A stretch of 64,000 nt of DNA, taken from assembly GCF_048544455.1 (NCBI RefSeq), contig NC_133529.1, positions 43,315,456-43,379,455 of the forward strand, read 5' to 3'. Below are positions 23,337 through 35,615 of the stretch, one piece after another. Origin of the DNA: Silene latifolia (lineage: Eukaryota > Streptophyta > Magnoliopsida > Caryophyllales > Caryophyllaceae). A model generated the notes under the pieces. It saw only the letters and a program-made list of their open reading frames with translations, did not search any database and was not told where the DNA came from. The number at the start of each line of letters is the position of its first letter. The stretch's first letter is position 1. Both the position numbers and the translations under genes were made by a program.

Positions 23337-24610
23337 TGTTGGGAAATATGTCCTCAACAATAATGCGATCACATGATTTAAATATCATTATTAAATCTCA
23401 TTTTAAGAATACATGTGGGATGTAATATTTTACAGTCAACTGGTCCACACATATCGGTAATGATTGGTCGACTAGAGTTTGACATTATCGTCGTGCGACG
23501 GTGGTGATCGATTGATCCCCTTAGGTCATACCTATAGGGAAATACTCTTAATTGATTATTTAATTGATCGTATACCGATACGAGTTAATTAAATTGCTTA
23601 AAATTGACGGATGATTTTGTGAGTATAATTTACGTATCTTATTGTAAATATGATTAAATAAGACACGGTCTAAGTAATCGAATTATTTTATTACTTAGAT
23701 GAAATTATTGTTTACAGAAACAATTGAAACGGAATGAATAAATTATTATAAATACAGAATGTTGTAGTTTATAATTTGGAAACATTTTTGGTACAAGTAA
23801 TTACGAATTACTAGTCGATTTTGTGAATGACATATTTTATGAGTATGTTGATTTTTAATATGTTAAAAATACATTACATTGTGACATGTCATGTAACATG
23901 TTACATGTGACAAATTTGACAAATGACAAAAATAAAATGGATTCTCCATTTTATGCCCAAAACCGAAAATAAGGGGTGTGTACATAGTTTATATTGTGTT
24001 GTTTATTTTTAAATGAAAACACAATCATAACACTAGGTAGTAGGCTTGCATGCCTAGTCTCTTGTGAAGAGCACAAATGAAAAGTGTTGGGCATCCTACC
24101 CAAGCATTTTTCGGCCACTCCAAAGAAAAGAGAGAAAAGCTTTTCTCATACATGATTATTATTCATTCCTCCTATCTATTTTTCTAGTGTAAGAAAATTG
24201 AGATGCTCTCTACATCTTATGAGATTTCTAGAGAAATAAAACACACAAAACACTACCTCTTGACCGAAATTTTCAAGAGTAAAATACAATTTATTTTTGT
24301 GTCAATTTTATAGTAAAACTAATATTATTACTAGATCTAAATAATGTTGGTTATTATGAGTTTTCCTTGGGTATATGCTTTTGGGAGGGATTCTATACTT
24401 GAATCTTTGTTCTTCCATTTGGAGAGCTCAAGAACAAGTGAGTAGGTGAACTCACTTGTGCCCATAAATCCGAAAATCACAATGTAAGATGATGGTTTCT
24501 TCTTTATATTGTTTTAATGTTTGCATGCATAAGTTCCACCATTTAATTTTATGACAAATTAAATTAAAACATATATGAGTATGTTAGTATATAGATCTAC
24601 ATTTCCTTCA
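23337..24610 (+). repeat. Copia A 5' LTR
   Basis: 1274 bp, TG...CA ends. From about 23540 onward it is nearly identical to the 3' LTR, while the first approximately 200 bp differ at many positions. Related to the copia B LTRs. Confidence 0.92.
23747..23754 (+). promoter_or_regulatory. Candidate TATA box of copia A LTR
   Basis: TATAAATA in the 5' LTR, repeated at the same place in the 3' LTR (31174-31181). It lies about 410 bp into the LTR, plausible for a U3/R border, but the AT-rich context weakens it. Confidence 0.4.
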
Positions 24611-24612
24611 AT

Positions 24613-24626
24613 CGGTATCAAGAGCC
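24613..24626 (+). promoter_or_regulatory. Copia A primer-binding site (tRNA-iMet-like)
   Basis: CGGTATCAAGAGCC starts two bases after the LTR. It resembles the Met-initiator PBS (TGGTATCAGAGCC, seen intact in copia B) with a first-base change and an extra A. Confidence 0.8.
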
Positions 24627-26900
24627 AAGGTTGTTTGCATGCAAATCGGTTAAAAGTTTTTCCGAGTTATAAGAATAACATATAAAACTTGTAAAATTTG
24701 TGTTATTATGATATATCACGAAATTAATTCATGCATGTTAATATTTCTGGTCCTAAAATGTTTTAGGATATTTTGGTTATTTTTACGGATTTTTATTGTT
24801 CATATTATACAATAATGGCATTTAAATATGATTTTATGAGTAAAAATGTCATTTTCGGTCTAAAATTATCTATACTTCGAGTTTTCAGTTGATTTTTAGA
24901 TATGTTGTCACATATATTATTTTGAGATAACCTGTAAATTTTCATAAATTTTGGACTTGTTATGCTCGAAAAATGGATTTTTCATTATTAAATTCGGATT
25001 TAGGTGAAAAATAGGTTAATATGAGTTAAATTTCGAATCTGGTCATAGAAATTTAATATGTTGTCACATGCAATTTTAAAAGATGTGTGTAAAATAATTG
25101 GCTATAAAGAAGTCATTTTGCATGATTTATGGATTTTTGAAGAAAAATAGCATAAATAGTGACATTATTAGTGAAAAATTAATAAAACATAATCTATGAC
25201 TTAGGAAAAACGTCTAATGTTGCATTTTATTATCTTTTTCAGATCTAAAATTGAAAAGTTAATGAAAATAATTTTTCCATGTTTTTATGATTATTTTATT
25301 AAAAATCGATAAACCGCAACATTGTTTTTAGGAAAAATTTGAAATTTTTAACCTAAGATTTTAACATTATGAGTGTCATGGTATTTTTCCAGAATGTTCA
25401 TGAGTTTAAATTTCAAATTTTGAATTTATTTGAAATTTTGTGATTTATTTGAAGTTTATAGCTTATTTTTGTAATTTTTGGTCCATTTATGAACAATTTT
25501 ATAAATATGGGTTAATTATGGTCAAATTATTAGTGAAGACTAAATTTTGAGTCCTAAGAGGTTAGGGTAATTAACTTATGCATAAATATGAGTTTATGTA
25601 TTTTTGTGATTGTAAAATGTTGAAATCACGCAAATCCGTAAAAACCGAGTAATATACGATATTGGCTAATTAAAGACGATTTAGCATAAAATTGAGCATG
25701 TTCATACATACTATAATGTTGCATTTTCTTTATTATTGTCATAATTTTAATTTATGTAATTTTGAATTATGTAATTATACTTAGTATGGCCTTAGATTTA
25801 ATTGGTATTTCCCGAAATGTATGGGAATATCGATTCGGTTGTAATTTTATTGTGATCTCGTATCACCGTTTTGTAATTTAATAGATTTATTTTATTTTAG
25901 TTACAAATGTATAATAGGAAATTATGTAATTTATTATGTAATTTTATTCATTCCGGAGTTCCCAAAGACGGATTTCTTCTAGAATGGCGATAATAAAGAC
26001 GGTGTTACCTCGAGATGCGTGCCACAACCGAAGTTCAAGGGACCAATGGAGTTGGTTTCCGAATATGTAATAGTTAAATAGTTTTAATATTTTAGGAAAG
26101 GCCATACTAGGATTTATTTATTTTTATGCTTGCATTTTATTTTATGTCACATGCATCGCTAAATCGCCATAACTAAACATGCATTGTCATTTTATCGAGT
26201 TTATCGACCGTGTCAATTAAAATTATCGTAGTTCACCGCTTTAGTTCACTTAAAACGTGATAGATAATAAATTGACATGACCTCTCGCTAAAACAAACAA
26301 TTGAGACATAGCCTTACCAAATAGTAGAAACCATGAAAACCTATTTCGCGAGGGAGTGCACTCGGCCCTACCGGGCTACAAACCTTGTTACGTAGGGGAA
26401 GTGGGTGATGAATGTTAATCCACCGAGTTCATGTTAATGAGGGTTTCATCGGCCATACCGTGCCCAAGTTGATGTGGATTTGGATCATGGACACATTTAT
26501 TCGAAATTTGAATTGAGCTCAACGGAAGTATTCGCGACCGTAGTTGCATGTGTTCCGGGCTATAGATAAAAATTAGAGTAATTTTATCGACCAAGAGTTC
26601 TAAAAGTAGAATCGATTAAAACGTTAATCCACCGAGTTATATTGATAAGGGTTTCATCGGCCATACCGTGCCCAAGTTAATATGAATTTGGGTCTTGGAA
26701 TCATTTATCATAGTTGGGTAGAGGTCACTATGTAAATGCTTTACTTGTTATTTACAAGTATTAATAAAACGATAAATGTCAAGTTTTCCATTATTCCGTT
26801 ATCATATTGTTCTATTTCTTTACCACAATTCATATACGATATCATTTCGATTCAAATCTCCATTAAAACATCGTAACTAAAGACAGAATATGAATTTGCT
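24627..26900 (+). other. Copia A 5' leader, AT-rich, with repeated block
   Basis: A long untranslated leader without coding frames, matched by the copia B leader in reverse (59992-62211). About 26340-26690 holds repeated blocks around CGGCCATACCGTGCCC (exact at about 26450 and 26658; a looser CGGCCCTACCGGG at 26363). These correspond to the GGCACGGGGTAGCCGA repeats of element B. The rest is A/T-rich with no sign of a gene. Confidence 0.65.
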
Positions 26901-29900
26901 TCTAAAACCTCAAATGAACCATTGCTAAGGATCTCTTGAAAGGAGTATAGATTAATGTTATTCATTATCAAACAGGTTTTTGATTCTAGACTAACACATC
27001 TACTTACAATGGATTGTTTTTCATATACTTAAATGAATTAAGTACCTTGAAGCGATAAATTGTTTTGGTGATTAGATTTTGTAATTCGTAATTGACCAAA
27101 ATAACGCAACCACTTCAATGAAAGTTTTAAGACTAAACGAACAAATGAAGAGTAATCTTCATGAATTCAATTTTGCTTCTCAAAGCAAAGACTCATTGAA
27201 ATGAGTGGGAGCATTCTCTTAAACCGTTAAGATGAGGACGAGGTTCAAGAAGTAAAGATAATAATGGAATTGATACAAGGTAATGTTATAGGTAAAGTTG
27301 TTGAGAATGACGATACTAAACCTATCAATCCCGACCGATAAAGTTTCCATTGTCTTAAATGTTAGACACGAGAAAGGAAACTACCCCAAATTATTAAAGA
27401 ATCAACAAATTAGTTGTGGGACATCTAATAGGATCTTCTTCTTTAAATGTTTACATGATTGACATAAATTTTGCTAGTACCACTTCGTCAATTTTAGAAA
27501 CCGGTGGTGGTTTACATCGTTGTACTGGATACATAGAATGATTAGAATATGACGACTAGCATCAATGATGTCGAGAGATAGAGTCATTGTGTACTCAATC
27601 TAGTTTTCGGGTTTGGAGTTGTACTTAATTGTGACTATTAAGTACATAAACTCTAAATAAGAATATATACTTGTTACGATACAAAAGAGGTTTCACTTTT
27701 GTGACCCTATACACCACGGTTTGATGTATGGCTAGCCCATTATCAAAGTGATTATATCCTGAACCAAACTAGAATGATATATCATAAAGATGATGCAAGA
27801 CTCAAATTGGTAACCCAAGATCAAACCTTAGATTTTGGAATGATAAACGCAAAGAGTTATCGAGTACTCTTGAAACCATTAGATTGTTAATGGTATATGC
27901 GTGTCTTGTATTCAAAGCAAGATGTCTCGTGCCTTTTGGTTGAAAGGGAGATCGAGGTTGTAAATCATTGATCCAAAATAGGTTGATCATTATCTTTTAC
28001 CAACGATTTAAGTTGACACTAATATGTTCACTTAATAAGGTAAATAGAGAAATCTTTGAAGAATTTCAAAGAAGTTCAAGGAATCACGATTTAGTCGTGA
28101 TGGGATTATCAAAGTGAAGACTTTGATATAAGCCAAATGAATTGTGATATAGTATCACAAATTAATCTCTCTTAACACACATTATGGGATAATGTATGAT
28201 TGAATAAGAATTCAAACACTATTCGATAAGGTTTGGACTTCGATCAAGTTACTTTGAGTTACTTGATCCTTTTGGGGATTTTATCATTTTGTCTAGATTA
28301 TTTTTCCACTAAATCGAATCATATGGGATATGAAATGGTAAGGGTACCATGTTTGTAAGTTTTCATAAGAAACAAATGCTCATTTTTCTTTCAATTATCA
28401 CGAGTACGACGGGTTTGCGGCTCATGAAGCTGTCTTTCTAAAATACAAGTTTATTTCTAGAAGACAGAGTGGGAGAAATTATTCAAAGAGCCACAAAGAT
28501 GTTATGTCGCAAGAAACTAGTCTTTCTTGGCTATATGAGATGTTTTGTGTAAGACGTTGTTTCTTTAAAACCTAGGAGGTTAAAGTTCGTCACTTGTTGA
28601 AAATGATGAATTCATGCTACTTTTAAGAAAGTAAAGAGCTTATAACTTACAAAAGAAATTGTTTGTTTCAAGTTGATTACTTCTAGAAAGTAATGAACAT
28701 ATGACTTACATAAGAGTGTTTAAGTCACAACTCAATACAAGGCTTAGAGCCATGAAAATCCGAAACGAAAGGGCTTGATTAGTGACAAAGGGTTTTGCAC
28801 TAATAAAGAGATATTTCAAAGCAAGATTGGTTGCAAAAGGTTTTTACACTAGTTGAAATACTTAAGTCTATTTGAATCTTCTTAGGGATTGTGTTTCATT
28901 ATTATGAAATACATAGCGAGTGAATCTAAAACTCACTTCTTCAATTACAAGGAATGTATTCAATACATGTCTCGAGTTTAGTAGATTCTTGCAATCCTAA
29001 GATAATGTGAAAGAGAATCTTAAGTAGGACATCAATGAGTTGGAATCAATGTTTTGATCATGTTATTAAACTTTTCTCGATAAGTCGAGAAGTTGTGTTT
29101 ATACATGGAGTTTAGTGGGAGTTACGGAAATTTTGTTAGTCTTATATATGGATGACATATTGATCATTATGAATGATTTAAGACTTTTGGAGTATTATGA
29201 TACATCTTTAATATACGGATTTATGAAGATAAATCCAAATGATATTAGTGTCAGTAAGAAGTCTTATGTTGATAAGATTCATGACTAGTTCAATTAAATT
29301 GAACATATTTGATTGATTTCATTTGCTTCCGCTGCCGGATCAATTAAATGAGTAATGATGTATAACACTTCATATACTTTGAGTATGATGAATTGTTTTC
29401 AAAATCGAATTTAAGTAATCTTTACCTAATATATAAAGATTACCCTTAAGTGCTTACAGAAGCATTAAGGCTGTAAAGCAAAGTGTTTATGATGCAATTA
29501 TTGTGTAAGGGCGTTACACAAGTAACAATTGACAATTGAGATTGCGCATGGTTTCCGACAAAACCATAATCAAAACACATAAGGATGGTTAAGATACCAT
29601 TGTGGCTATGTTAATTAAGAAGTAGATTTTCTAGAATCGTTCTAGGCAATAAAGAACAATGAGAGATATTTATAACGGAAATTGAGTACACTTGCAATCA
29701 TGAGATGTGCAAAAGGATGAGTCCCGCACAATCGTGAAAACAAAGTGGGAGCTATTCTTAGGCTAGAGGACCTATGTCTTGATTGGATCTCGACACGTAC
29801 TCAGAAAGTTTTGTGATGCAAATGTATACATTACAGAGGAAAAAGAGTATGTAGTAAGGTTGAGTAAGGTACAAGAAATTGATAAAACCTACTAACCGAA

Positions 29901-30750
29901 GCCTTCTCAAAGGCTAAACATGATGAGTCATGTCATTTCAATTGAATTGAAATGAACAACTACGTACAAGATCAAATTAGATTATAGAACATGAAATAGT
30001 AATCAGGCATTGACTATTCATGTGTGATAATCGCATTTGTCGTTCGAGTTTTATTTTAAAACTCTTTTATTATACTTTGTTACATCCAAACGGGTTGTAG
30101 AGACAATTGAACCCCGTTAAAGTGAACACGGATTAGCATTGTATTCGCCCATAGTCATTTGTATGAGGTGATGTCTCGAAGTGACTAGAGTGTGATGCGA
30201 TTGATGGCAAGTTCAAGTGCCATACAGTCATGTGAGATGACTAGTCGATCACATACGCAGATTGTTAGGAACACCTTGTCGGGCCTTATGACCGCTTATA
30301 GAGTTCTGGCAATTTATATAGCCTGGTCGTGGCGAGAGCTACTATAGTATTCTGATGAGTCGATTCTTTTGACTAAAGACTATTCACCTAAGATGGCACA
30401 GTTTCAGATTAACTTTGATTTGTGTTACTACGACCTTCGTAAATGGGGTCAAATGGGCATATTTTGGGTTATGATGGCTATGGCTAGTCGAAGGGAATAA
30501 GTGCGATAGGAATTGTCCACCCCCTTGTCAGGGTTAAAACAATATCTTAGGGCCACTCGAGGAGTAATGAACTGGAAATGCGTGGCGCTCGGAATGTATC
30601 TATGATAGATAAATCCGGTCAATCAGTTATTCTCCAGATCGAGGAAACCACTCTCGATATGATCACTTGCAAGTACGACCTGAAAGACACCTTGCATTGA
30701 GTGGGAGATAGTAATAGGACAAGAGAATTGGTGACGCACACTTGTCGGGA
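26901..30750 (+). pseudogene. Copia A gag-pol remnant
   Basis: No frame exceeds about 62 codons. Homology to copia B shows a former polyprotein. A protease-like stretch (ETGGG-type, near 27498-27515) stands where B has VLDTGCGSH. The DNA around 29036-29180 matches B's RT: WNxxFDHVI-like, then LYM.FSGS-like, then YMDD at 29145-29156. About 29260-29350 matches B's SYVDKI and ASAVGSI blocks. About 29885-29925 matches the B C-terminus. Integrase is not clear. It could not encode activity; mobilisation would need proteins in trans. Confidence 0.6.
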
Positions 30751-30762
30751 CAAGTGGGAGAT
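30751..30762 (+). promoter_or_regulatory. Copia A polypurine tract
   Basis: AAGTGGGAG just before the TGTTGGGAAAT LTR terminus at 30763 is the expected plus-strand primer site. The same element in reverse in copia B (tctcccactt) supports it. Confidence 0.8.
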
Positions 30763-31233
30763 TGTTGGGAAATGTGTCCTCAACAATAGTGCGATCACAT
30801 GATTTAAATATCATTATTAAATCTCATTTAAAGAATACATGTGGGATGATTCAATTATATAGTCGACTGATCAACATTAATCGGTAACTATTGGCTTGCT
30901 AGAGTTTGACGTTACTGTCGTGGGACGGTGGTGGTCAGTTGATCCCTTAAGGTCATACCTATAGGGAAATACTCTTAATTGATTATTTAATTGATCGTAT
31001 ACCGATACGAGTTAATTAAATTGCTTAAAATTGACGGATGATTTTGTGAGTATAATTTACGTATCTTATTGTAAATATGATTAAATAAGACACGGTCTAA
31101 GTAATCAAATTATTTTATTACTTGGATGAAATTATTGTTTACAGAAACAATTGAAACGGAATGAATAAATTATTATAAATACAGAATGTTGTAGTTTATA
31201 ATTTGGAAACATTTTTGGTACAAGTAATTACGA

Positions 31234-32178
31234 ATGTTGCAGATCCAACCTGAGGATGTGGAGGAAGAGATAGTGTATTGGAACCAGGCGGTGATGTGCT
31301 TCATTTTGGGGGCTAATCCGCCGTGGGAGGTGGTGGAGGGATTTATTAGGAGAATATGGACGAAATTCAATATTGACAAAATTTTTTTCCTTCCAAATGG
31401 TGTTTTCTTGGTTAGGTTTAAGTCAGTGGAGATGAAGGAGAAAGTATTATTGTCAGGGCATTATTTGTTTGATAACAAACCAATGATAGTTAAGGAGTGG
31501 ACGAAGGATACTGAATTAACAAAAGCTAATGTTAAGTCTGTCCCTGCCTGGATACGATTACATAACCTACCTATTAAGTTCTGGGGTAAGAGTCTGCATA
31601 AGATATCTAGCTTGGTGGGTAAATATGTGAAGAGTGATCAGGCTACGAATGAAAAAACGAGATTAGGTTTGGCAAGAGTGATGGTGGAAATGATGGTGGA
31701 TCAACCTCTACCATCAGAGGTTTTGTTTAAAGATGAAAAAGGAGATGTGATTAAAGTGGAGGTAGAGTATGAATGGAGGCCTATTACTTGCAGTAAATGT
31801 CAAGGAATGGGTCATGATGGGGATCAATGCAAAAGAGTAGAGGAAAAGAAGAAAAGTGCTGTGATAGCTAGGAAAGTGTGGAGGCCTGTTGTTAAGAAAG
31901 TTCCTGAGCAGGTGAAAGCGCCTGAGAAGAAGGTACAGGAAGCTGCTGTTGAAGCAGTAGTGGTGGAGCAAGTTGCGGGTACGACTCCTGTCCAGAAAAG
32001 TCAAATTATTACTACCCCTATCAAGAGATTGACTATTCTTAAAAGGAGGAATGAGGAACCTGGTGGATACAGTAAGGTGGACTTTGGAGCTCAATCCTAC
32101 AGGGATGTTGCTTCTCCTCCCTCAATGAAGTCAGGTGTAAATGGTAATGGTCACTCCCCTACACACTCACATGGATAG
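31234..32178 (+). CDS. LINE ORF1, N-terminally truncated (DUF4283 plus zinc knuckle)
   Basis: An RNA-binding protein of plant L1 elements. The domain order matches DUF4283 (about residues 5-150; WEVVEGFIRRIW, VFLVRFKSVEMKEKVL, WIRLHNLPIKFWG) followed by a CCHC-like knuckle (CSKCQGMGHDGDQC, about residues 188-201) and a basic, low-complexity tail. The apparent start codon is not native: its A comes from the target duplication and TG from the truncated LINE end. The native protein would begin upstream, as in the related LINE at 51715. No stop interrupts the 314 codons. ORF1 ends at TAG 32176-32178, overlapping the ORF2 start. Confidence 0.8.
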   Translation: MLQIQPEDVEEEIVYWNQAVMCFILGANPPWEVVEGFIRRIWTKFNIDKIFFLPNGVFLVRFKSVEMKEKVLLSGHYLFDNKPMIVKEWTKDTELTKANVKSVPAWIRLHNLPIKFWGKSLHKISSLVGKYVKSDQATNEKTRLGLARVMVEMMVDQPLPSEVLFKDEKGDVIKVEVEYEWRPITCSKCQGMGHDGDQCKRVEEKKKSAVIARKVWRPVVKKVPEQVKAPEKKVQEAAVEAVVVEQVAGTTPVQKSQIITTPIKRLTILKRRNEEPGGYSKVDFGAQSYRDVASPPSMKSGVNGNGHSPTHSHG

Positions 32179-35100
32179 TATTGGTTTTTGGAATATTAGG
32201 GGTATGAATAGAGTAGGGAAGCAGAAAAACATAAATTTTTTCTTACAGAATAAAGGAATAGGCTTATTTGGTCTATTGGAGAAAAAAATCAAGAATAAAA
32301 ATTTTTTAAAGGCTGTTAATAGTTTCAATAATGGTTGGTGTATTTCTACTAATAATGGATATCATAGTGGAGGACGAATATGGATTTTATGGCAACCAAA
32401 GAGGTTTAGGGTGAATTTTATTGAGTACAATGATCAGTTCATTCATATGAAGGTGGAATCTTTGCTTGATAAAAGCATGTGCTACTTGACTGTGGTCTAT
32501 GCTTTCAATAGCATTCAAGAGAGAGTCCCTCTTTGGATTCAACTGAGGAAGATTGCTGGAATGACTCATGGTCCATGGGCTATAGTAGGGGATTTTAACT
32601 GTATCCTAGCTGCTAGTGAAAGATATGGGGGGGCTTCCTCTATGGCTGAAATGGAACCATTCCCGAAGATGTGTTGAGGACTGTGAGGTGGTGGATATTG
32701 CTGCTACTAGTTCTTTGTACACCTGGAATAACAAGCAGAGGCCTGAGGAGAGAATCTATAGCAGGATAGATAGGTTCTTGGTTAATAGAGAATGGTGTGA
32801 TTTATATCCTGACACGTATGCTCATTTCTTGCCAGAGGGTCTATTTGATCACTCTCCTTGCCTGATAAGGAGTTCTACCAATGGGAGGGGTAAAATTAGT
32901 TTCAAATACCTTAATATGTGGGGCAGTTCTAAAGAGTTTGTTAACACTGTCAGGAAGCATTGGGACAGAGGTATAGAGGGCACCCCTCTATTTAGATTGA
33001 CCACAAATTTGAAGGGACTTAAAGCTCGTCTGTGTCAGCTGAATAGGGATGACTTTAGTGATATTGAGAAGTCTACTGCAAAGCTGCAGCAGGAGGTTGA
33101 GGATTTGCAGGCTCAACTGGGCAGGGACCCTAGCAATCTAATGCTACAGCAACAGGAGTTTGAGGCATGCCAGGAGTTGAAGATTAAGAGCTTAGCCAGA
33201 GATAGTTTCTTGCAGCAAAGAGCTAAAAGTGTCTGGATCAAGGAAGGGGACACTAACTCTGCTTATTTCCATAATTCTATCAGATGCAGGAGGAATAAGA
33301 ATAGGGTGATAATGATTGAGGATATGGATGGCAATTTGTGTGAGTCTCCTGATAAGGTCCAAACTGCTTTCTTGAACTACTATAAGCATTTGCTGGGTTC
33401 TAGTCAAGGGGTGAAGAAGATACATAGAAGGATTATTGATCAGGGACCTAGGTGTACTGAAGATCATGCTACTGCTTTACTCAGGCCTGTTACTGGTAAG
33501 GAAGTCAAGGATGCTCTCTTTGGTATTCCTGATATCAAGTCACCAGGACCAGATGGGTATACTAGTAGGTTATTCAAAGATGCTTGGGGAGAGATAGGCA
33601 AGGATGTTGTTGCTGCAGTGACTGACTTCTTCCATCATGGTAAGATTTTGAAGCAAATTAATACAACTACTCTTACTATGGTGCCCAAATGTGATAGGCC
33701 TAAGTCTGTACTGCAATTCCGTCCCATAGCTTGTTGCAATGTGATCTACAAGGTCATATCAAAGCTACTTTGTGCTAGGTTGGCTGAGGTTCTCCCTTGC
33801 ATTATAGACAAGAACCAAGGAGCTTTTATACAACACAGGAGTATCCAAGAGAATATCTTGATATGTCAAGACTTGATTAGATTGTATGAAAGGCCCTCAT
33901 CCTCTCCTAGGTGTATGTTTAAAATTGATCTACAAAAAGCCTATGATACTGTTGAATGGGAGTTTGTGGATAAGCTTTTGATAATGCTAAAGTTCCCTTT
34001 GAAATTTAGAGTCCTGGTAATGCAATGCATTACTACTGCTTCCTTCTCAGTCTCTCTGAATGGTGAACTGTTTGGGTTCTTTCAAGGGAAGAGAGGTCTG
34101 AGACAGGGAGACCCACTCTCTCCTCTTATCTTCACCCTATGCATGGAGTACCTGACTAGGACACTTAAATATGCAGCTGCTAGATATGACTTTGCTTATC
34201 ACCCTATGTGTAAGGAAATGGGTCTGACAAATTTGATCTTTGCTGATGATGTCTTGATGTTTAGTAAGGGGGATGCTAAGTCTATGATGTTGCTGTTGAG
34301 ATCCTTCTCAACATTCTCTAAAGCTACAGGCCTTAAAATCAGTGCTGCCAAATCAAATGCTTATTTTTGTGGAGTTTCTAATCAGTTAAAGCAAGAGATT
34401 CTGAGTGTGTCTGGGTTTACAGAGGGGGAGCTGCCATTCAGATATTTGGGACTGCCTATTCAAACAACCAGGCTGCAGAAGAAAGATTGTGATTGCCTTG
34501 TGGACAAAATTTGTTCTAAAATCCATGGCTATGGAGCTAGGAAGTTTTCATATGCAGGGAAACTGATATTGGTACAAGCTGTTCTAAAGAGTTTATGCTC
34601 TTACTGGGCCTCTTTGTTTGTGCTGCCCAAAGGGATAATTAAAAAAGTTGAAGCTACTTGCAGGAACTTCTTGTGGGATGGGGGTCCTGAGTATGTGAGA
34701 GCTCCTTTGGTGGCATGGGATAAGGTGTGTAGAACAAAGGAGGAAGGGGGCCTAGGTTTACAGGACATGGAGATGTGGAACAAAGCTCTTGTTGGAAGAT
34801 TAGTGGACTGGATTTATGAAGGAAGGGACTCTGTTTGGGTCAAGTGGGTGGAGTGTAATCATCTGCGAGGAAGGTCTTGGTCTGAATATGAGCCTAGCAC
34901 TAATACTAGTTGGGTGTGGAGGCGTGTATGCAGGGTAAAAATTGAACTAGCAGCTGGTTATTTGAATGGCAAATGGCATGAACAACCCGATGGTTACTCT
35001 CCTGCAAGATGTTACAGGTGGTTAAGAGGGGTGCAAACTAAGGTTGGGTGGTATTCTGTGATTTGGAACCCCTGGAACACGCCTAAGCATAGCTTCCTGG

Positions 35101-35615
35101 GGTGGATATGGGTTCATGATGCTCTGAAAACAAAAAATAAGCTTCTGCAGTTTGGTGTTACAGATGATGCTGATTGTATGCTGTGTGGGCTAGGTATTGA
35201 AACTCAGGAGCACTTGTTTTTTGACTGTCCTTATAGCAGAAGAGTTATCCTAGCTTTAAACCAGGTGATGGGAGGAATTCTAGCTACTCATGATCTGCTG
35301 GAAAGGAGTATGCAACAACCTGTTTCTCAAGTCCAGAAGAGAGCTTTGTATGCTTTGCTTGTGTGTCTGGTATATCAGCTATGACAGCAAAGGAATAGAT
35401 GCAGGGAGGATATGCAGGTGCTCAGACCTGAGAAACTGAGCTCTATGATTATGCAGGAAACTAGAGCGAGAATAAGGAGTAGAGATTTATCGATGGTGAA
35501 ACAAGATGATGTTGATTGGTTACATAGCATGACTCTTTTGTAATAATCTATAAGACTCTTGTACTATGATATCCTATTATTAATATACACTTACATTTTA
35601 CCAAAAAAAAAAAAA
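31235..35615 (+). mobile_element. LINE-1-type retrotransposon, 5'-truncated, with poly(A)
   Basis: A non-LTR element with ORF1 (RNA-binding), ORF2 (endonuclease-RT) and a 13-14 nt A-tail at 35603-35616. It is flanked by ATTACGAA (31227-31234 and 35616-35623), a target duplication of typical LINE kind. The 5' end falls inside ORF1, as shown by comparison with the full-length LINE at 46869-51773, a sign of incomplete target-primed reverse transcription. It is the least damaged element in the window. Confidence 0.93.
32171..35543 (+). pseudogene. LINE ORF2 (endonuclease, reverse transcriptase, zinc-finger end), one frameshift and one TGA
   Basis: The enzyme of target-primed reverse transcription. 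The start is probably ATG 32171 (MDSIGFWNIRG), overlapping ORF1 by 8 bases. The AP-endonuclease domain (FWNIRGMN, GLLEKK, AIVGDFN) is interrupted near 32660-32675 by a frameshift; the downstream frame then runs uninterrupted from about 32680 to 35384. RT motifs: SPGPDGYTSRLFK, FRPIACCNVIYKVISK, FKIDLQKAYDTVEW, GLRQGDPLSPLIF and FADD at 34239-34250. A zf-RVT domain (WNTPKHSFLGW ... CMLCG ... QEHLFFDC) lies at about 35070-35230. TGA at 35382-35384 (explicable as TGG by G to A) is followed by 52 more in-frame codons to TAA 35541-35543. Confidence 0.9.
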
